64,000 nt of DNA from Vreelandella hamiltonii (GCF_014651775.1 NZ_BMXN01000002.1:1-64000); one strand, 5' to 3'. Positions 1-9,504 are shown, counted from the stretch's first letter. A program made the numbers and translations. The notes: generated by a model from the letters alone, not told the origin.

Positions 1-426
1 AGTTTATAGCTGTGATCGTGGCGGTTATGCACTTTGCTGACCATGCGGGCTCCTGTCGCTGAATTAATACTTTACCACAACACCCGCTTTCTCAACCCAG
101 CCCCCCTGTGGGAGGCCAATTCATTGGGCGACTGCCTGAGCAAGCACCGGTGCCGCCGTCATCGCGGGCTAAAGCCGCCTCCCACCAGGCCATTTCCCAG
201 CGGCCGCCATAGAACCGTCATCCCCGCTGCCCCAGCTCTGTCATCTGTGACCATGTGCGCGCCGGAGTGGGGCAAGCTGGGGGCGCTTCCTTGCAAGTAG
301 CGCGCTAACACCAAAAGTACGCTGGGAATATACCCGCTCTACCGGGGGTTGATTCAGCCTTAGACCAAGCTAAGTGCGTGATAAAATGGTGCTCTATTTT
401 TATTCGAGCACCGCTTTGGGAGCCTT
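1..426. other. Intergenic stretch with a REP pair, otherwise no gene seen
   Basis: No reading frame in this stretch looks like a protein gene. It holds the inverted REP-like pair described separately (about 107-186). The start codon of the next gene is preceded by GGGAG at 418-422, so the last ~60 bases probably hold its promoter, but I cannot name a convincing -35/-10 pair. Confidence 0.5.
107..186. repeat. REP/BIME-like pair of inverted palindromic units
   Basis: Unit 1 (107-131, plus orientation) starts TGTGGGAGGC, has the palindromic core CCAAT/ATTGG and ends GGGCGA. Unit 2 (157-186) read on the minus strand starts GTGGGAGGCGG, has a GGCT/AGCC core and ends CCGCGATG. The two units therefore share head, hairpin core and a CGA/CGCGA tail and face each other, which is the layout of a bacterial interspersed mosaic element. 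The TGTGGGAG head is familiar from REP families of Pseudomonas and Halomonas (established knowledge). No second copy was noticed elsewhere in the window. Confidence 0.6.
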
Positions 427-780
427 GTGAAATCAAATTCCACTACCATTTCTGCGCTGTACGTGGTCAATGAACTGATCCCCAAATTGAACGCCGTTGA
501 AAAACGCGTCGAGCTGACCATCGGGTCCGCTACCGCTCGCGAGGGCGTGCCTATGGGCATTGAGCGAATGACTCGTCTACAAGCGGAGTTTCAGCTTGAG
601 CTCACCATGATTCGCTTGAATCTGGCACATTTGCTGAAACGCTATCAGGCAGTGCTGGAGGCTGCAATGCAGGACCCAGCCAACGACCAGCTATTGACCC
701 TGGATGCTTACGAAGCCACGGCCATGGCCAGCGCCAAGCAGTTATATGAGCGGGTGCAGCAGCTGCAGAAAGGGGATTAA
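427..780 (+). CDS. Hypothetical protein, helical, 117 aa
   Basis: I do not recognise this protein. It starts with GTG at 427, chosen because GGGAG lies 4 bases upstream and no earlier start has a ribosome site. The product is soluble, without signal peptide or membrane segment, and is predicted almost entirely helical: a Leu/Glu-rich stretch around residues 50-75 (ERMTRLQAEFQLELTMIRLN) and a second helix near the C-terminus with YERVQQLQ. The next gene begins 4 bases after the stop codon, so the two are almost surely co-transcribed. Function cannot be assigned from sequence. Confidence 0.75.
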   Translation: MKSNSTTISALYVVNELIPKLNAVEKRVELTIGSATAREGVPMGIERMTRLQAEFQLELTMIRLNLAHLLKRYQAVLEAAMQDPANDQLLTLDAYEATAMASAKQLYERVQQLQKGD

Positions 781-783
781 TAC

Positions 784-1032
784 GTGATGACGGCGGACGA
801 GCGCGAGCGAGTGATTCTGGCCCTGGAAGCACTGATACATGATACTCGCCAAACGCTGGCAAACGTCGAAAAGCACGGCCTGGAGGAAGCACAGCCGAAA
901 GATTACCAGGCGCTGCTGGATATTCTGGATACCGCCGTCAAGCAGCAGCGTGCCCATACGCTGGCCATGTTGAAGGTAGAAGAAGGCCTCAATGAGCCAC
1001 CGCGTTCTGGTGCTGCTCTTTCCTTGAAATAA
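784..1032 (+). CDS. Hypothetical small helical protein, 82 aa
   Basis: Unrecognised. It begins at GTG 784 or ATG 787 (adjacent in frame); AAAGGGG about 8 bases upstream supports either. The 82-residue product is acidic and helical (residues 4-60 rich in Glu, Leu, Ala) with a disordered-looking tail ending GAALSLK. It follows the previous gene by only 3 bases and probably forms a small operon with it; the pair may work together, but no domain is visible in either. Confidence 0.7.
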   Translation: MMTADERERVILALEALIHDTRQTLANVEKHGLEEAQPKDYQALLDILDTAVKQQRAHTLAMLKVEEGLNEPPRSGAALSLK

Positions 1033-1137
1033 ACGCCTCTCCCTAGACTAAATGTTAGCTTGCAAACCGCCTGCCATGAACTATGGTCTTTTCTGGTAAG
1101 CAGTTTGGTGCTTGGCTAACAAAACGAGAACAGGGCG

Positions 1138-1731
1138 ATGGATACCCAAACGTTGGTGTTGGTAGTGGCGATTGGTGCGCTTTGGTTGAGCGTGACTTGC
1201 GGGTGTGTGGCAGGGTACATGTTGCTGGTGCGGCGGGCAAGCGAGGTGCCGGTGGCAGTAGGGGCGCTGGGTGGGGCACCGCCCGTCGTGGTGCCAGAAG
1301 GCCCGGCCTTGCTGAGTGCAGAAAGTGCGGCCTGGGAGGTAAAGGTGCTGTTCGAGGAGCCGTCGCCTGCGCTGAACGACCGCTTGAGTGCGGTATTGAG
1401 TTCGGCAGGTGCGGTGTATGAACAGCGCACCAAGACCTTTGCCGTGGCGGGGGATTCTTCTCGCACGCCGATTCTGATCGAAAATGCGCTGGGGTCGGGC
1501 CAGTTGCCACCCTTGACCGAATCCCAGGCCAGTCATCCGCCGGTGAAGGGCGTCAGCATCAAGATTGCCAAGACCCAGCGCATGCTGGCTCCCAGCAAGC
1601 TGCAGTTGGCCAAACTGGTGTCGCTTTCCAAAAAGCTGGCCAAGTTGGGGGGCACGGCGCTGGATGCCGAGAAGCAACCGATTACCCCCGCTGGGTTCGA
1701 GGCGGTGATTCAAGGGCAAGCGAGGGTGTAA
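1138..1731 (+). CDS. Membrane-anchored protein with ZipA-like C-terminal region
   Basis: The 197-residue product has one N-terminal membrane segment (residues 5-31, VLVVAIGALWLSV...), a short Pro/Val-rich linker and a cytoplasmic domain. The last 60 residues (KTQRMLAPSKLQLAKLVSLS, then LGGTALDAEKQPITPAGFE) recall the end of the ZipA FtsZ-binding domain, where a helix is followed by a GG-x-LD and a TP-containing turn. ZipA has the same topology: an N-terminal anchor, a linker and a C-terminal domain. This is a weak, remembered resemblance: the domain is short and divergent. It is otherwise a hypothetical membrane protein. Ribosome site is weak (GGGCG before ATG). Confidence 0.7.
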   Translation: MDTQTLVLVVAIGALWLSVTCGCVAGYMLLVRRASEVPVAVGALGGAPPVVVPEGPALLSAESAAWEVKVLFEEPSPALNDRLSAVLSSAGAVYEQRTKTFAVAGDSSRTPILIENALGSGQLPPLTESQASHPPVKGVSIKIAKTQRMLAPSKLQLAKLVSLSKKLAKLGGTALDAEKQPITPAGFEAVIQGQARV

Positions 1732-1859
1732 TACACCGCATCGTGTGGCGCTCTGGATTGGGCTTGGCAGCCATCAGCTAATGCTGGGCATACTTTAAAT
1801 GCCACATAGATTAGGGGCCGATGTGGCTGTCCTGCTCAGGCGTGTGGGGAGTTGTAAGC

Positions 1860-2460
1860 TCAGTGCGTGCTTTCGTTACGCAGCTTGGCGATCTCCTCCA
1901 CCGTTAGCCCAGTAGCGACAGCAATTTGGTCGTCACTCAGCGCACCAAGCGTTAACAAATTGCGGGCTGTGGTGACGATGCCTTCCTGGCGTCCCTCTAA
2001 ACGCCCGGCCTGGCGTTCTTCCTGGGCCCAGTTTGCAAGATTTTCTGCTAGCATGGTTTTGTCCTCCACTAAACTATTGAGCTGGTCCAGGTTTGCATTG
2101 GCGCCTAACCTTTGCAAATAGCGCTTTAGCCAGCGGGTAACGATCTTGTCGATCCGCTCTTTGTCCGGGGCGGCTTGTATGATCGTGACAATTCGGTCCA
2201 CCGCTTGCTGTAAACCTTTCATGTCGGTTGAGGCTTTTTCGATGCCGAATACCCCACTTAGCGGTGTTGGGCGCAGGGCAAGCTCTTCATCAGTGTAGCG
2301 CCCTTCATCGATGAGGTAGTAGCGAAGGTGTGGCTGATAGACCTGCAGAAACGAGGGTGGTTCCGGGTACACCATGTCGTAGATGTCCTGGCGTGCTGTC
2401 CAACGTTCGGCCCCATTGTAAAGCACTAGGGGTATGGCCTGGCAGCCATCATCAACAAAC
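1860..2460 (-). pseudogene. Truncated Rpn/YhgA-like recombination-promoting nuclease (3' remnant)
   Basis: The minus-strand frame (open to 2540) carries the C-terminal two thirds of an Rpn/PD-(D/E)XK transposase-like nuclease: the family's IPLVLYNGAERW strand, the LRYYLIDEGRY stretch, and the C-terminal tail with repeated GRLEGRQEG and a short helix pair ending in VEEIAKLRNES. The first ~100 residues of the family, which hold the nuclease catalytic Asp/Glu-x-Lys, are missing: upstream of about 2460 the frame turns into unrelated sequence and slmA ends at 2545. It is therefore most likely a decaying fragment. Rpn proteins are RecA-independent nucleases (established); this copy should be inactive (inference). 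Confidence 0.75.
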
Positions 2461-2463
2461 GCC

Positions 2464-2491
2464 CCCAGTGGTCGCTGATGGCGACCACTGG
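2464..2491 (-). terminator. Hairpin downstream of slmA, possible terminator
   Basis: CCAGTGGTCGC and GCGACCACTGG form an 11-bp stem around a short TGATG loop, 54 bases past the slmA stop codon on the minus strand. There is no clean U-tract after it on that strand, so it may be a weak terminator, a transcript-stabilising hairpin, or the scar at the truncated Rpn gene. Confidence 0.35.
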
Positions 2492-2544
2492 TGGGGCGTG
2501 TGCGTTGTATGCGTAGGCTGTACGTGTATGAAGCGCGCACGTAG

Positions 2545-3153
2545 TCAGGCGAGCTGTGGGCTGGGTTGTAGCAGTTGGCTGGAAAGTAGCGCCCACTGGT
2601 CTTCCCAGTATTCGGTGGGCAGCCGTTTGAAGTCGCTGCGCACGTACTGGGCGATGCGCCCTTCGGCTTGCGCGATCAGCAGGTTGGCAGCGGCGGAGGC
2701 GGGAATGCTGGGGCGCAGCCCTTCACGCAGCTCGGCTTCGCGGAGGATTTGTTTCAGCTGGGTTTCCAGGCGTTCGAACAGCTGGTGAACGCGCAGGCGC
2801 AGGCGTGCCGTTTCGCCGGTGAGTGCGTCGCCGCCCAGTACTCGGGCCAGGCCGGGGTTTTTTTCGGCAAAGCCCAGCAGCAGTGAGAGTATCGTGCTGC
2901 AGCGGGTGGTGGCGTCGGGGATGTCTTCCAGTATCCGGGTGATGCGCGCGAAAATGCTCTCTTCGATGAAGTCGATCAAGCCTTCGAACATGCGCGCCTT
3001 ACTGGGGAAGTGGCGGTACAGCGCCGCTTCGGAAACCCCCACCTGGCGGGCCAGGGCGGCGGTGGTGATCCGCTTGCCGCTGTCCTCTTCCAGCATGATG
3101 GCCAAGGCCTGCAGGATTTGCTCGCGACGGCGAGGCTTGCGGTCGTCACTCAT
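2545..3153 (-). CDS. slmA: Nucleoid occlusion factor SlmA (TetR family)
   Basis: SlmA binds specific chromosomal sites and blocks FtsZ ring formation over the nucleoid. The 202-residue product matches the family closely: an N-terminal TetR helix-turn-helix (residues ~27-52, [20 protein letters not shown], then FPSK), the following LIDFIEESI helix, the [16 protein letters not shown] segment and the C-terminal [12 protein letters not shown]. Length is close to that of E. coli (198). In relatives slmA lies directly downstream of argB; here a tnpB element separates the two, so native coupling and the 5' leader of slmA have probably been altered. No strong Shine-Dalgarno is visible in the remaining leader. 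Confidence 0.93.
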   Translation of the reverse strand: MSDDRKPRRREQILQALAIMLEEDSGKRITTAALARQVGVSEAALYRHFPSKARMFEGLIDFIEESIFARITRILEDIPDATTRCSTILSLLLGFAEKNPGLARVLGGDALTGETARLRLRVHQLFERLETQLKQILREAELREGLRPSIPASAAANLLIAQAEGRIAQYVRSDFKRLPTEYWEDQWALLSSQLLQPSPQLA

Positions 3154-3171
3154 CAGTCTTTGCGCGAGAAA

Positions 3172-3192
3172 CCCCGCACTTCTAGTGCGGGG
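3172..3192. repeat. Left-end hairpin of the tnpB element
   Basis: Perfect 9-bp inverted repeat CCCCGCACT-tct-AGTGCGGGG, 19 bases upstream of the slmA start codon on the other strand. Subterminal imperfect palindromes are recognition structures in the IS200/IS605 superfamily. Confidence 0.65.
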
Positions 3193-3286
3193 AGGGATAG
3201 CGCGTCGTCCGTCAGGACGACCCTGTTCTCGCTGCCTCCCTCTCTGGTGGTTGCTATCTTACAGCTAATGGAATATTTTGTGAGGC

Positions 3287-4432
3287 ATGACGAAACGCGC
3301 CTACAAATACCGCTTCTACCCGACGCCCGAGCAGGAACAGCTCCTGGCTCGGACGTTTGGGTGTGTGCGCTTCGTCTACAACGCAGTGCTTCGCTATCGC
3401 ACCGATGCGTTCTACGAGCGCAAGGAAAAGGTCGGCTACGTAGCGGCGAACGCCGAGTTGTCGCGCATGAAGAAGGCTGACGATACCGCGTTTCTCAACG
3501 AGGTCAGCTCGGTCCCGCTTCAACAGTGCCTTCGCCACCAGCAGACGGCCTTCAAGAACTTCTTCGAGGGCCGGGCCAGGTACCCGAGCTTTAAGAGCAA
3601 GCGGCACCGCCAGTCGGCGGAGTTCACTCGCTCGGCCTTCAAGTACCGCGACGGCAAGTTGTTTCTTGCCAAGTGCAAGGAACCGCTGGCGATCCGTTGG
3701 AGCCGTGAACTGCCCAGCGAACCGACCATCGTCACCGTGTCCAAGGACGCCGCAGGGCGCTACTTCGTCAGCTGCCTCTGCGAGTTCTCGCCCGAGACGC
3801 TGCCCGTGACCCCGAAAATGGTGGGCATCGACCTCGGCCTGAAAGACCTGTTCGTCACCAGCGACGGGCATCGAATCGGCAATCCCCGCCATACGGCGAA
3901 ATACGCGACCCGGCTGGCCAGGGCACAGCGTCGGCTGAGTAAGAAGCAGCGCGGCTCGAAGAACCGTGCCAAGGCCAGGCAGAAAGTCGCCCGCCTTCAC
4001 GCCAGGATCTCCGATTGCCGGATGGACAACTTGCACAAGTTATCCCGCCAGATCGTCAACGAGAACCAAGTGATCTGCGTCGAGTCCCTCAAGGTGAAGA
4101 ACATGCTGCGCAATCGCTCGCTGGCCAAGTCGATCAGCGATGCGGGCTGGGGCGAATTCGTCCGGCAGCTGGCGTATAAGGCCGACTGGGCGGGCCGGCA
4201 ACTGTCGGCCATCGACCAGTGGTACCCCTCCAGCAAACGCTGTTCCGGCTGCGGGCATGTGATGCCCGAGATGCCGTTGCAGGTTCGGACCTGGACGTGC
4301 CCCGAGTGCGCCGCCGATAACGACCGCGACATCAATGCCGCGGTTAACATTAAAGCCGCCGGGCTGGCGGTGTTAGCCCTTGGAGAGAATGTAAGCGGCA
4401 TGGAGCCAGTCTCCGTGTCCGATTCTCGTTGA
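3287..4432 (+). CDS. tnpB: TnpB family RNA-guided endonuclease (orphan, IS1341-type)
   Basis: The 381-residue protein is full length for TnpB. The N-terminal OrfB helix-turn-helix-like region begins AYKYRFYPTPEQEQLL and continues through FVYNAVLRYR. The split RuvC nuclease is intact: D182 in GIDLGLKD, E266 in ICVESLKVKNM and D348 in DRDINAA, with a four-Cys zinc ribbon between (C319, C322, C338, C341). TnpB proteins are guided by an RNA made from the element's right end and cut the empty site to favour retention (established for ISDra2 and relatives). No TnpA transposase is nearby, so movement would need one in trans. It is transcribed against slmA and argB. Confidence 0.93.
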   Translation: MTKRAYKYRFYPTPEQEQLLARTFGCVRFVYNAVLRYRTDAFYERKEKVGYVAANAELSRMKKADDTAFLNEVSSVPLQQCLRHQQTAFKNFFEGRARYPSFKSKRHRQSAEFTRSAFKYRDGKLFLAKCKEPLAIRWSRELPSEPTIVTVSKDAAGRYFVSCLCEFSPETLPVTPKMVGIDLGLKDLFVTSDGHRIGNPRHTAKYATRLARAQRRLSKKQRGSKNRAKARQKVARLHARISDCRMDNLHKLSRQIVNENQVICVESLKVKNMLRNRSLAKSISDAGWGEFVRQLAYKADWAGRQLSAIDQWYPSSKRCSGCGHVMPEMPLQVRTWTCPECAADNDRDINAAVNIKAAGLAVLALGENVSGMEPVSVSDSR

Positions 4433-4470
4433 ATTGGGAATCCTCGTCCTTCAGGGCGAGGAGCAGTCAA
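4433..4470 (+). ncRNA. Candidate end of the TnpB guide (omega) RNA at the right end
   Basis: In characterised tnpB elements the guide RNA covers the 3' part of tnpB and the right end, and its variable guide is the flanking host DNA. Here the right-end hairpin (4442-4461) follows 9 bases after the stop codon and the guide would begin near 4470, reading into the last bases of the argB side. This is placement by analogy; the scaffold start inside tnpB cannot be seen. Confidence 0.4.
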
Positions 4471-4491
4471 GACTCTTGCCCTCCGTCGCAG

Positions 4492-5424
<933 letters not shown>

Positions 5425-5473
5425 TTAATGTCTGCTTCATCGTCGCGCGGGTGGTGGGCGCTCCGTGGCATGA

Positions 5474-6868
5474 TCATGTGATGGGGGTATCCGGGATCGT
5501 CAACGTAGGTGAAACACCTTGCAGGGCGCGTGCGAAGCGCTCGCGTATCCGTTCCAGGGCCGCGCTGTCTTCCCCCTCGAAGCGCAGCACCAGCGCGGGC
5601 GTCGTGTTGGACGCTCGGCACAACCCCCAGCCATCGGGGTAGTCAACGCGAATACCATCCAGCGTGGTTTTGATACCTTCGCCGAAGTCGCCCTCTCTGG
5701 CAAGCGTCTCGACCATGGCAAATTTGTCGGCATCCGCCACGGTGATGTTGATTTCGGGCGTGCTCACTGCCTGGGGAAATTGGTCGAAGAAGGCATCCGC
5801 ATCGCCTGGGTAGCGGGCCAGTATTTCCAGTAGCCGGGCGGCGGCATACAGGCCGTCATCGAAACCGTACCAGCGTTCCTTGAAGAAGATGTGACCGCTC
5901 ATCTCGCCCCCCAGCAAGGCGCCGGTTTCCTTCATGCGCGCCTTGATGAGCGAGTGGCCGGTGCGCCACATCTCCGGCTCGCCGCCTGCCTCGCTCACCA
6001 CCCGTGCCAGGTGCCCGGTACACTTGATGTCGAACACCACTTTGGCACCAGGGTTGCGGGAGAGCATGTCGGTGGCGAACAGCATCATCAGGTGGTCGGG
6101 AAAGATCATTCGCCCGCGCGGCGTGACCACGCCCAGGCGGTCGCCGTCGCCGTCGAAGGCCAGGCCGATGTCTGCGCCTACCTGCTGCACCTTGCGCATC
6201 AGATCCTGCAGGTTCTCCGGTTTGCCGGGGTCGGGGTGGTGGTTGGGGAAGCGGCCATCGATCTCGGCGAACAGCGCTGTGGTGGCCACCCCCAACCGTT
6301 CGACCAGCTGAGGGCCAAGCTCGCCCGCCACGCCGTTGCCGCAATCCACCACCGCACTGAGCGGCCTTGCGAGCTGCACATCCTCGAGAATACGCGCCAG
6401 ATACGTGGCCCGCAGGTCGTGGGCGCGCACACGGCCATGGCCCTCGGTGAAGTCGCCTGACTGAATGCGCTCGTACAGGGCGGTAATCGCGTCGCTGGCC
6501 AGGGTTTCTCCTGCCAGCACGATTTTGAAGCCGTTGTAGTCGGGCGGGTTGTGGCTGCCGGTCAGCATTACCCCCGAGCAGCTCTCGGGCAGGGTGTGTG
6601 TGGCAAAGTAGAGCACTGGCGTAGGCACCATGCCAAGGTCGATCACATCGCGCCCGGCGGCCTGGAGCCCTTTGATGAGCGCCGCCTGCAGGCGTGGCCC
6701 CGAGACTCTGCCGTCCCGTGCGACGATCATGGTGTGTTCACCGCGGGCGGCGGCTTCCGAGCCCACTGCCCGGCCAATCAGCTCGGCGGTGGCTTCGCTG
6801 AGAGTGTCATCCACGATGCCGCGAATATCGTAGGCGCGAAAAATCGAAGCGGGTACGGTCATGGTCAA
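5474..6868 (-). CDS. algC: Phosphomannomutase/phosphoglucomutase AlgC
   Basis: Interconverts hexose-6-phosphates and hexose-1-phosphates, supplying precursors for lipopolysaccharide and exopolysaccharide. The alpha-D-phosphohexomutase domains are in order: the phosphoserine loop TGSHNPPDYNGFK with S105, the metal loop DGDGDR (239-244), the sugar-specificity loop GEMSGH (321-326) and the C-terminal phosphate-binding loop with RASNTTP. Length (464) equals that of P. aeruginosa AlgC. An alternative start two codons downstream (MTVPASIFRAYDIRG) is equally plausible. It sits between dut and argB in the order known from Pseudomonas and is likely co-transcribed with dut and coaBC, whose gaps are short. 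Confidence 0.94.
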   Translation of the reverse strand: MTMTVPASIFRAYDIRGIVDDTLSEATAELIGRAVGSEAAARGEHTMIVARDGRVSGPRLQAALIKGLQAAGRDVIDLGMVPTPVLYFATHTLPESCSGVMLTGSHNPPDYNGFKIVLAGETLASDAITALYERIQSGDFTEGHGRVRAHDLRATYLARILEDVQLARPLSAVVDCGNGVAGELGPQLVERLGVATTALFAEIDGRFPNHHPDPGKPENLQDLMRKVQQVGADIGLAFDGDGDRLGVVTPRGRMIFPDHLMMLFATDMLSRNPGAKVVFDIKCTGHLARVVSEAGGEPEMWRTGHSLIKARMKETGALLGGEMSGHIFFKERWYGFDDGLYAAARLLEILARYPGDADAFFDQFPQAVSTPEINITVADADKFAMVETLAREGDFGEGIKTTLDGIRVDYPDGWGLCRASNTTPALVLRFEGEDSAALERIRERFARALQGVSPTLTIPDTPIT

Positions 6869-6895
6869 TCCCTGAAAGAGCGCGCTAGTGAGTGC

Positions 6896-7351
6896 TTACT
6901 GGCGGCCAGTGCTGCCAAAGCCGCCACTGCCACGGGTGGAATCGGTGAAGCTGTCGACGAGGGTCAGTTCGGCCTGCACCACCGGCACCAGCACGTACTG
7001 TGCCAGGCGCTCGAACGGCGTGACCGTGAAGCTGGCCTGCCCGCGGTTCCATACCGAGACCATCAATTCGCCTTGGTAGTCGGAGTCGATCAGCCCCACC
7101 AGGTTGCCCAGCACGATGCCGTGCTTATGCCCCAGCCCCGAACGCGGCAGGATCATGCCGGCAAGGTTGGGGTCTTCGATGTAGATGGCCAGGCCGGTGC
7201 GCACCAGTTGGCATTCGCCTGGCGCCAGCGTCAGCGGTTCGTCCAGCAGGGCGCGCAGGTCCATGCCCGCCGAGCCAGCGGTGGCGTAAGAGGGCAGATA
7301 GTCGCGCAAGCGCTCGTCCAATACCTTGCACTGTAGGCGAGGGCGGTTCAT
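6896..7351 (-). CDS. dut: dUTP diphosphatase Dut
   Basis: Hydrolyses dUTP to dUMP and pyrophosphate, keeping uracil out of DNA and feeding dTMP synthesis. All trimeric dUTPase motifs are present in 151 residues: [10 protein letters not shown] (25-34), PRSGLG (69-74), [14 protein letters not shown] (82-95, catalytic Asp), the RLAQ motif near 116 and the flexible C-terminal [10 protein letters not shown] (141-150). Its ATG overlaps the TGA of coaBC (ATGA), showing translational coupling; pairing dut with coaBC is conserved in many proteobacteria. Confidence 0.96.
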   Translation of the reverse strand: MNRPRLQCKVLDERLRDYLPSYATAGSAGMDLRALLDEPLTLAPGECQLVRTGLAIYIEDPNLAGMILPRSGLGHKHGIVLGNLVGLIDSDYQGELMVSVWNRGQASFTVTPFERLAQYVLVPVVQAELTLVDSFTDSTRGSGGFGSTGRQ

Positions 7352-8670
7352 GAGGAAGCTCCGTGAGAAGTGTGAGGCAGCAGGGAGAGCGCCTGCTGCA
7401 CGATCAGGGTGGCCAGCGCGGTCTTGGGTTGGGGCGGCGCGCTGTGTTGCTGCGTGCCGTCAGGCGTACGCCAGAGCAGCAGGGCGGCGTTGTCGTCGCT
7501 GCCAAAGCCCAGCCCTTGCTGGGCCACGTCGTTGGCCACGACCATGTCCAGGCCCTTGCGGTCGAGCTTGTGGCGGGCGTAGCGCTCGACCTCCTGGGTT
7601 TCGGCGGCAAAGCCGACCACGAAGGGGCGTTGCCTGTTGGGCAAGGCCGCCACGTCGGCAATGATGTCCGGGTTTTTCACCAGCGTCAGGGTCAGCGTGT
7701 CCCGATCGTCGGTTTTCTTGAGCTTGTGCTCGGCGGCGCTGGCGGCGCGGTAGTCGGCCACGGCGGCACAGCCAATGAACAGCGCAGCCTGGGGGGCCAG
7801 CTGCAGCGCGGCCTGGTGCATCTCCCGGGCGGTTTCCACGTTTTGGCGCTCGACCCCGGCTGGGGTGGGCAAATTGACCGGGCCGCTGATCAGGGTAACG
7901 CGAGCCCCTTGCGCCACGGCGGCGGCGGCCAGGGCGAAGCCCATCTTGCCCGAGCTGTGGTTGGACAGGTAACGCACCGGGTCCAGAGCTTCACGGGTGG
8001 GGCCCGCGGTGATCACCACGTGAGGGCGCGCTGCGCCCTGGGCGGGCGACGCAACCTTGGCTGCTTTGGCGAAGTGCTGCTGAAGGGCTGCGAAGATATC
8101 CTCGGGTTCGCTCATTCGCCCTGGGCCAACGTCGCCACAGGCCTGCTCGCCAGCGGCAGGGCCGATCAACTGCCAGCCGTCGGCGGCCAGCTGTGCCTGG
8201 TTACGCTGCGTGGCGGGATGGCGCCACATGGCCTGGTTCATGGCGGGGGCCATCAGCCGTGGCGCTTCCGAAGCAAGGCACAGGGTGGTCAGCAGGTCGT
8301 CGGCCATGCCGTGTGCCAGGCGCGCCATCACATCGGCCGTGGCCGGGGCCACCAGCAGGGCATCGGCCCAGCGGGCCAGTTCGATGTGCCCCATCCCGGC
8401 TTCTGCCTCGGGGTCCAGCAGCGAGGTGCGCACGGGCTCGCCAGAGAGAGCCTGCAGCGTCAGGGGGGTGATGAAGGCTTGAGCACCCTCGGTCATCACC
8501 ACGCGCACCTCACAGCCTGCCTGCTTCAGCAGTCTCACGATCAGCGCGCTTTTATACGCGGCAATACCGGCGCTGACGCCCAGCAGCACGCGTTTACCTG
8601 CGAGCAGGGCGGTCGGCGATGGTTCTGAGAGTGGTCGTGGGGACTCGGACGCTTGCGAGAGTGATGCCAT
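7348..8670 (-). CDS. coaBC: Bifunctional phosphopantothenoylcysteine decarboxylase/synthase CoaBC
   Basis: Carries two consecutive steps of coenzyme A synthesis: CoaB ligates cysteine to 4'-phosphopantothenate (CTP-dependent) and CoaC, an FMN enzyme, decarboxylates the product. The N-terminal flavoprotein domain has [14 protein letters not shown], the [16 protein letters not shown] strand and the PAMNQAMW loop; the C-terminal synthetase has [24 protein letters not shown] and the KK(T)-x-NPDI region. At 440 residues it is longer than E. coli Dfp by an N-terminal Ser/Pro-rich stretch of about 25 residues, so a later start cannot be excluded. First gene of the minus-strand run coaBC-dut-algC-argB-(tnpB)-slmA. 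Confidence 0.95.
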   Translation of the reverse strand: MASLSQASESPRPLSEPSPTALLAGKRVLLGVSAGIAAYKSALIVRLLKQAGCEVRVVMTEGAQAFITPLTLQALSGEPVRTSLLDPEAEAGMGHIELARWADALLVAPATADVMARLAHGMADDLLTTLCLASEAPRLMAPAMNQAMWRHPATQRNQAQLAADGWQLIGPAAGEQACGDVGPGRMSEPEDIFAALQQHFAKAAKVASPAQGAARPHVVITAGPTREALDPVRYLSNHSSGKMGFALAAAAVAQGARVTLISGPVNLPTPAGVERQNVETAREMHQAALQLAPQAALFIGCAAVADYRAASAAEHKLKKTDDRDTLTLTLVKNPDIIADVAALPNRQRPFVVGFAAETQEVERYARHKLDRKGLDMVVANDVAQQGLGFGSDDNAALLLWRTPDGTQQHSAPPQPKTALATLIVQQALSLLPHTSHGASS

Positions 8671-8729
8671 GGTCGGCGATTCCGTATGACGGTCGTAAGG
8701 AGACTTACCATACCATTTGGCGGTTTATT

Positions 8730-8757
8730 TTGGCATGCTCGGTGGACGTGTTATAAC
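8730..8757 (+). promoter_or_regulatory. Likely sigma-70 promoter for radC
   Basis: TTGGCA at 8730-8735 and TATAAC at 8752-8757 with a 16-base spacer, about 70 bases upstream of the radC start in the coaBC/radC divergent gap. Confidence 0.5.
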
Positions 8758-8829
8758 GCCAGGTATAGTGAGGAATGGTGAAGGCGAGGGCGTGAGCCAC
8801 ACGCCTGGGGCATAAGTTGGGGGGCATGG

Positions 8830-9504
8830 ATGGGTATCAATCATTGGCCAGAGGGTGAGCGACCCCGTGAAAAACTGCTGACCATGGGGGCGCAGTCGTT
8901 ATCGGATGCCGAACTGCTGGCGATCTTTCTGCGGGTGGGGGTTCAGGGGCGTTCGGCAGTGGACCTGGCGCGTGACCTGCTGGCGAGCTTTGGCGGGTTG
9001 CGGCAGCTGCTGGAGGCAGACAGAGAGCAGTTTTGTGCCGCTCGTGGGTTGGGCGATGCCAAGTTTGCCCAGCTGCAGGCCACGCTGGAGCTGTCACGAC
9101 GGCATTTGGCCAGCCAGCTGGCACGCGGCAATGCGTTGACCTCGCCTGCCCTGGTGCGCCACTACCTGAGTTCGCAGCTGCGCCACCTGGGGCATGAGGA
9201 GTTTGCGGTACTTTTTTTGGATACTCAGCACCGAATCATTCGCTATGAATCCCTGTTTCGCGGTACCCTAGACAGCGCATCCGTTTACCCCCGCGAAGTT
9301 GCCAAGCGTGCGTTGGAACTCCACGCTGGCGCTGTCATCCTGGCCCACAATCACCCTTCGGGTGTGGCTGAGCCCAGCGACGCTGATCGACGTATCACCG
9401 AACGCTTGAAAGATGCCCTTGCTCTCTTTGACGTGCGAGTGCTGGATCATTTTGTGGTGGGAGACGGAGACGTGGTGTCCTTTGCCGAGCGCGGCTGGCT
9501 CTAG
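8830..9504 (+). CDS. radC: RadC family JAB/MPN-domain protein
   Basis: A 224-residue RadC protein with an N-terminal helix-hairpin-helix-like region (EREKLL-like PREKLLTMG, then [12 protein letters not shown]) and a C-terminal JAMM metalloprotease-like domain whose metal motif H173-N-H175-PSG and D184 is complete. The family was named for a radiation-sensitive mutant later traced elsewhere, so the actual role is unsettled; metal-dependent isopeptidase-type chemistry is suggested by structure (established). Its position between coaBC and rpmB is conserved in gammaproteobacteria. Confidence 0.92.
   Translation: MGINHWPEGERPREKLLTMGAQSLSDAELLAIFLRVGVQGRSAVDLARDLLASFGGLRQLLEADREQFCAARGLGDAKFAQLQATLELSRRHLASQLARGNALTSPALVRHYLSSQLRHLGHEEFAVLFLDTQHRIIRYESLFRGTLDSASVYPREVAKRALELHAGAVILAHNHPSGVAEPSDADRRITERLKDALALFDVRVLDHFVVGDGDVVSFAERGWL

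Larger units (their letters stand above)
3160..4470 (+). mobile_element. Orphan tnpB insertion (IS200/IS605 superfamily, IS1341-like), ends approximate
   Basis: The element carries tnpB but no tnpA. Its left end shows a subterminal hairpin (CCCCGCACT / AGTGCGGGG, 3172-3192) and a second one (GTCGTCC / GGACGAC, 3204-3221); its right end shows a hairpin CCTCGTCC / GGGCGAGG at 4442-4461, just after the tnpB stop. Such subterminal hairpins and absence of target duplication are standard for this superfamily. The pentamer CAGTC occurs at both flanks (3154-3158 and 4464-4468) and may mark the junctions. Exact boundaries cannot be fixed without an empty-site sequence. Confidence 0.75.

Noticed and set aside
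34..300. 88-codon frame over the REP pair
   Set aside because: It reads through the palindromic repeats and has atypical composition (many Pro, Arg, Cys, His), so it is very unlikely to be translated.
3160..4470. Search for a tnpA transposase beside tnpB
   Set aside because: No Tyr-transposase (HUH) frame on either strand within the element; it is tnpB-only.
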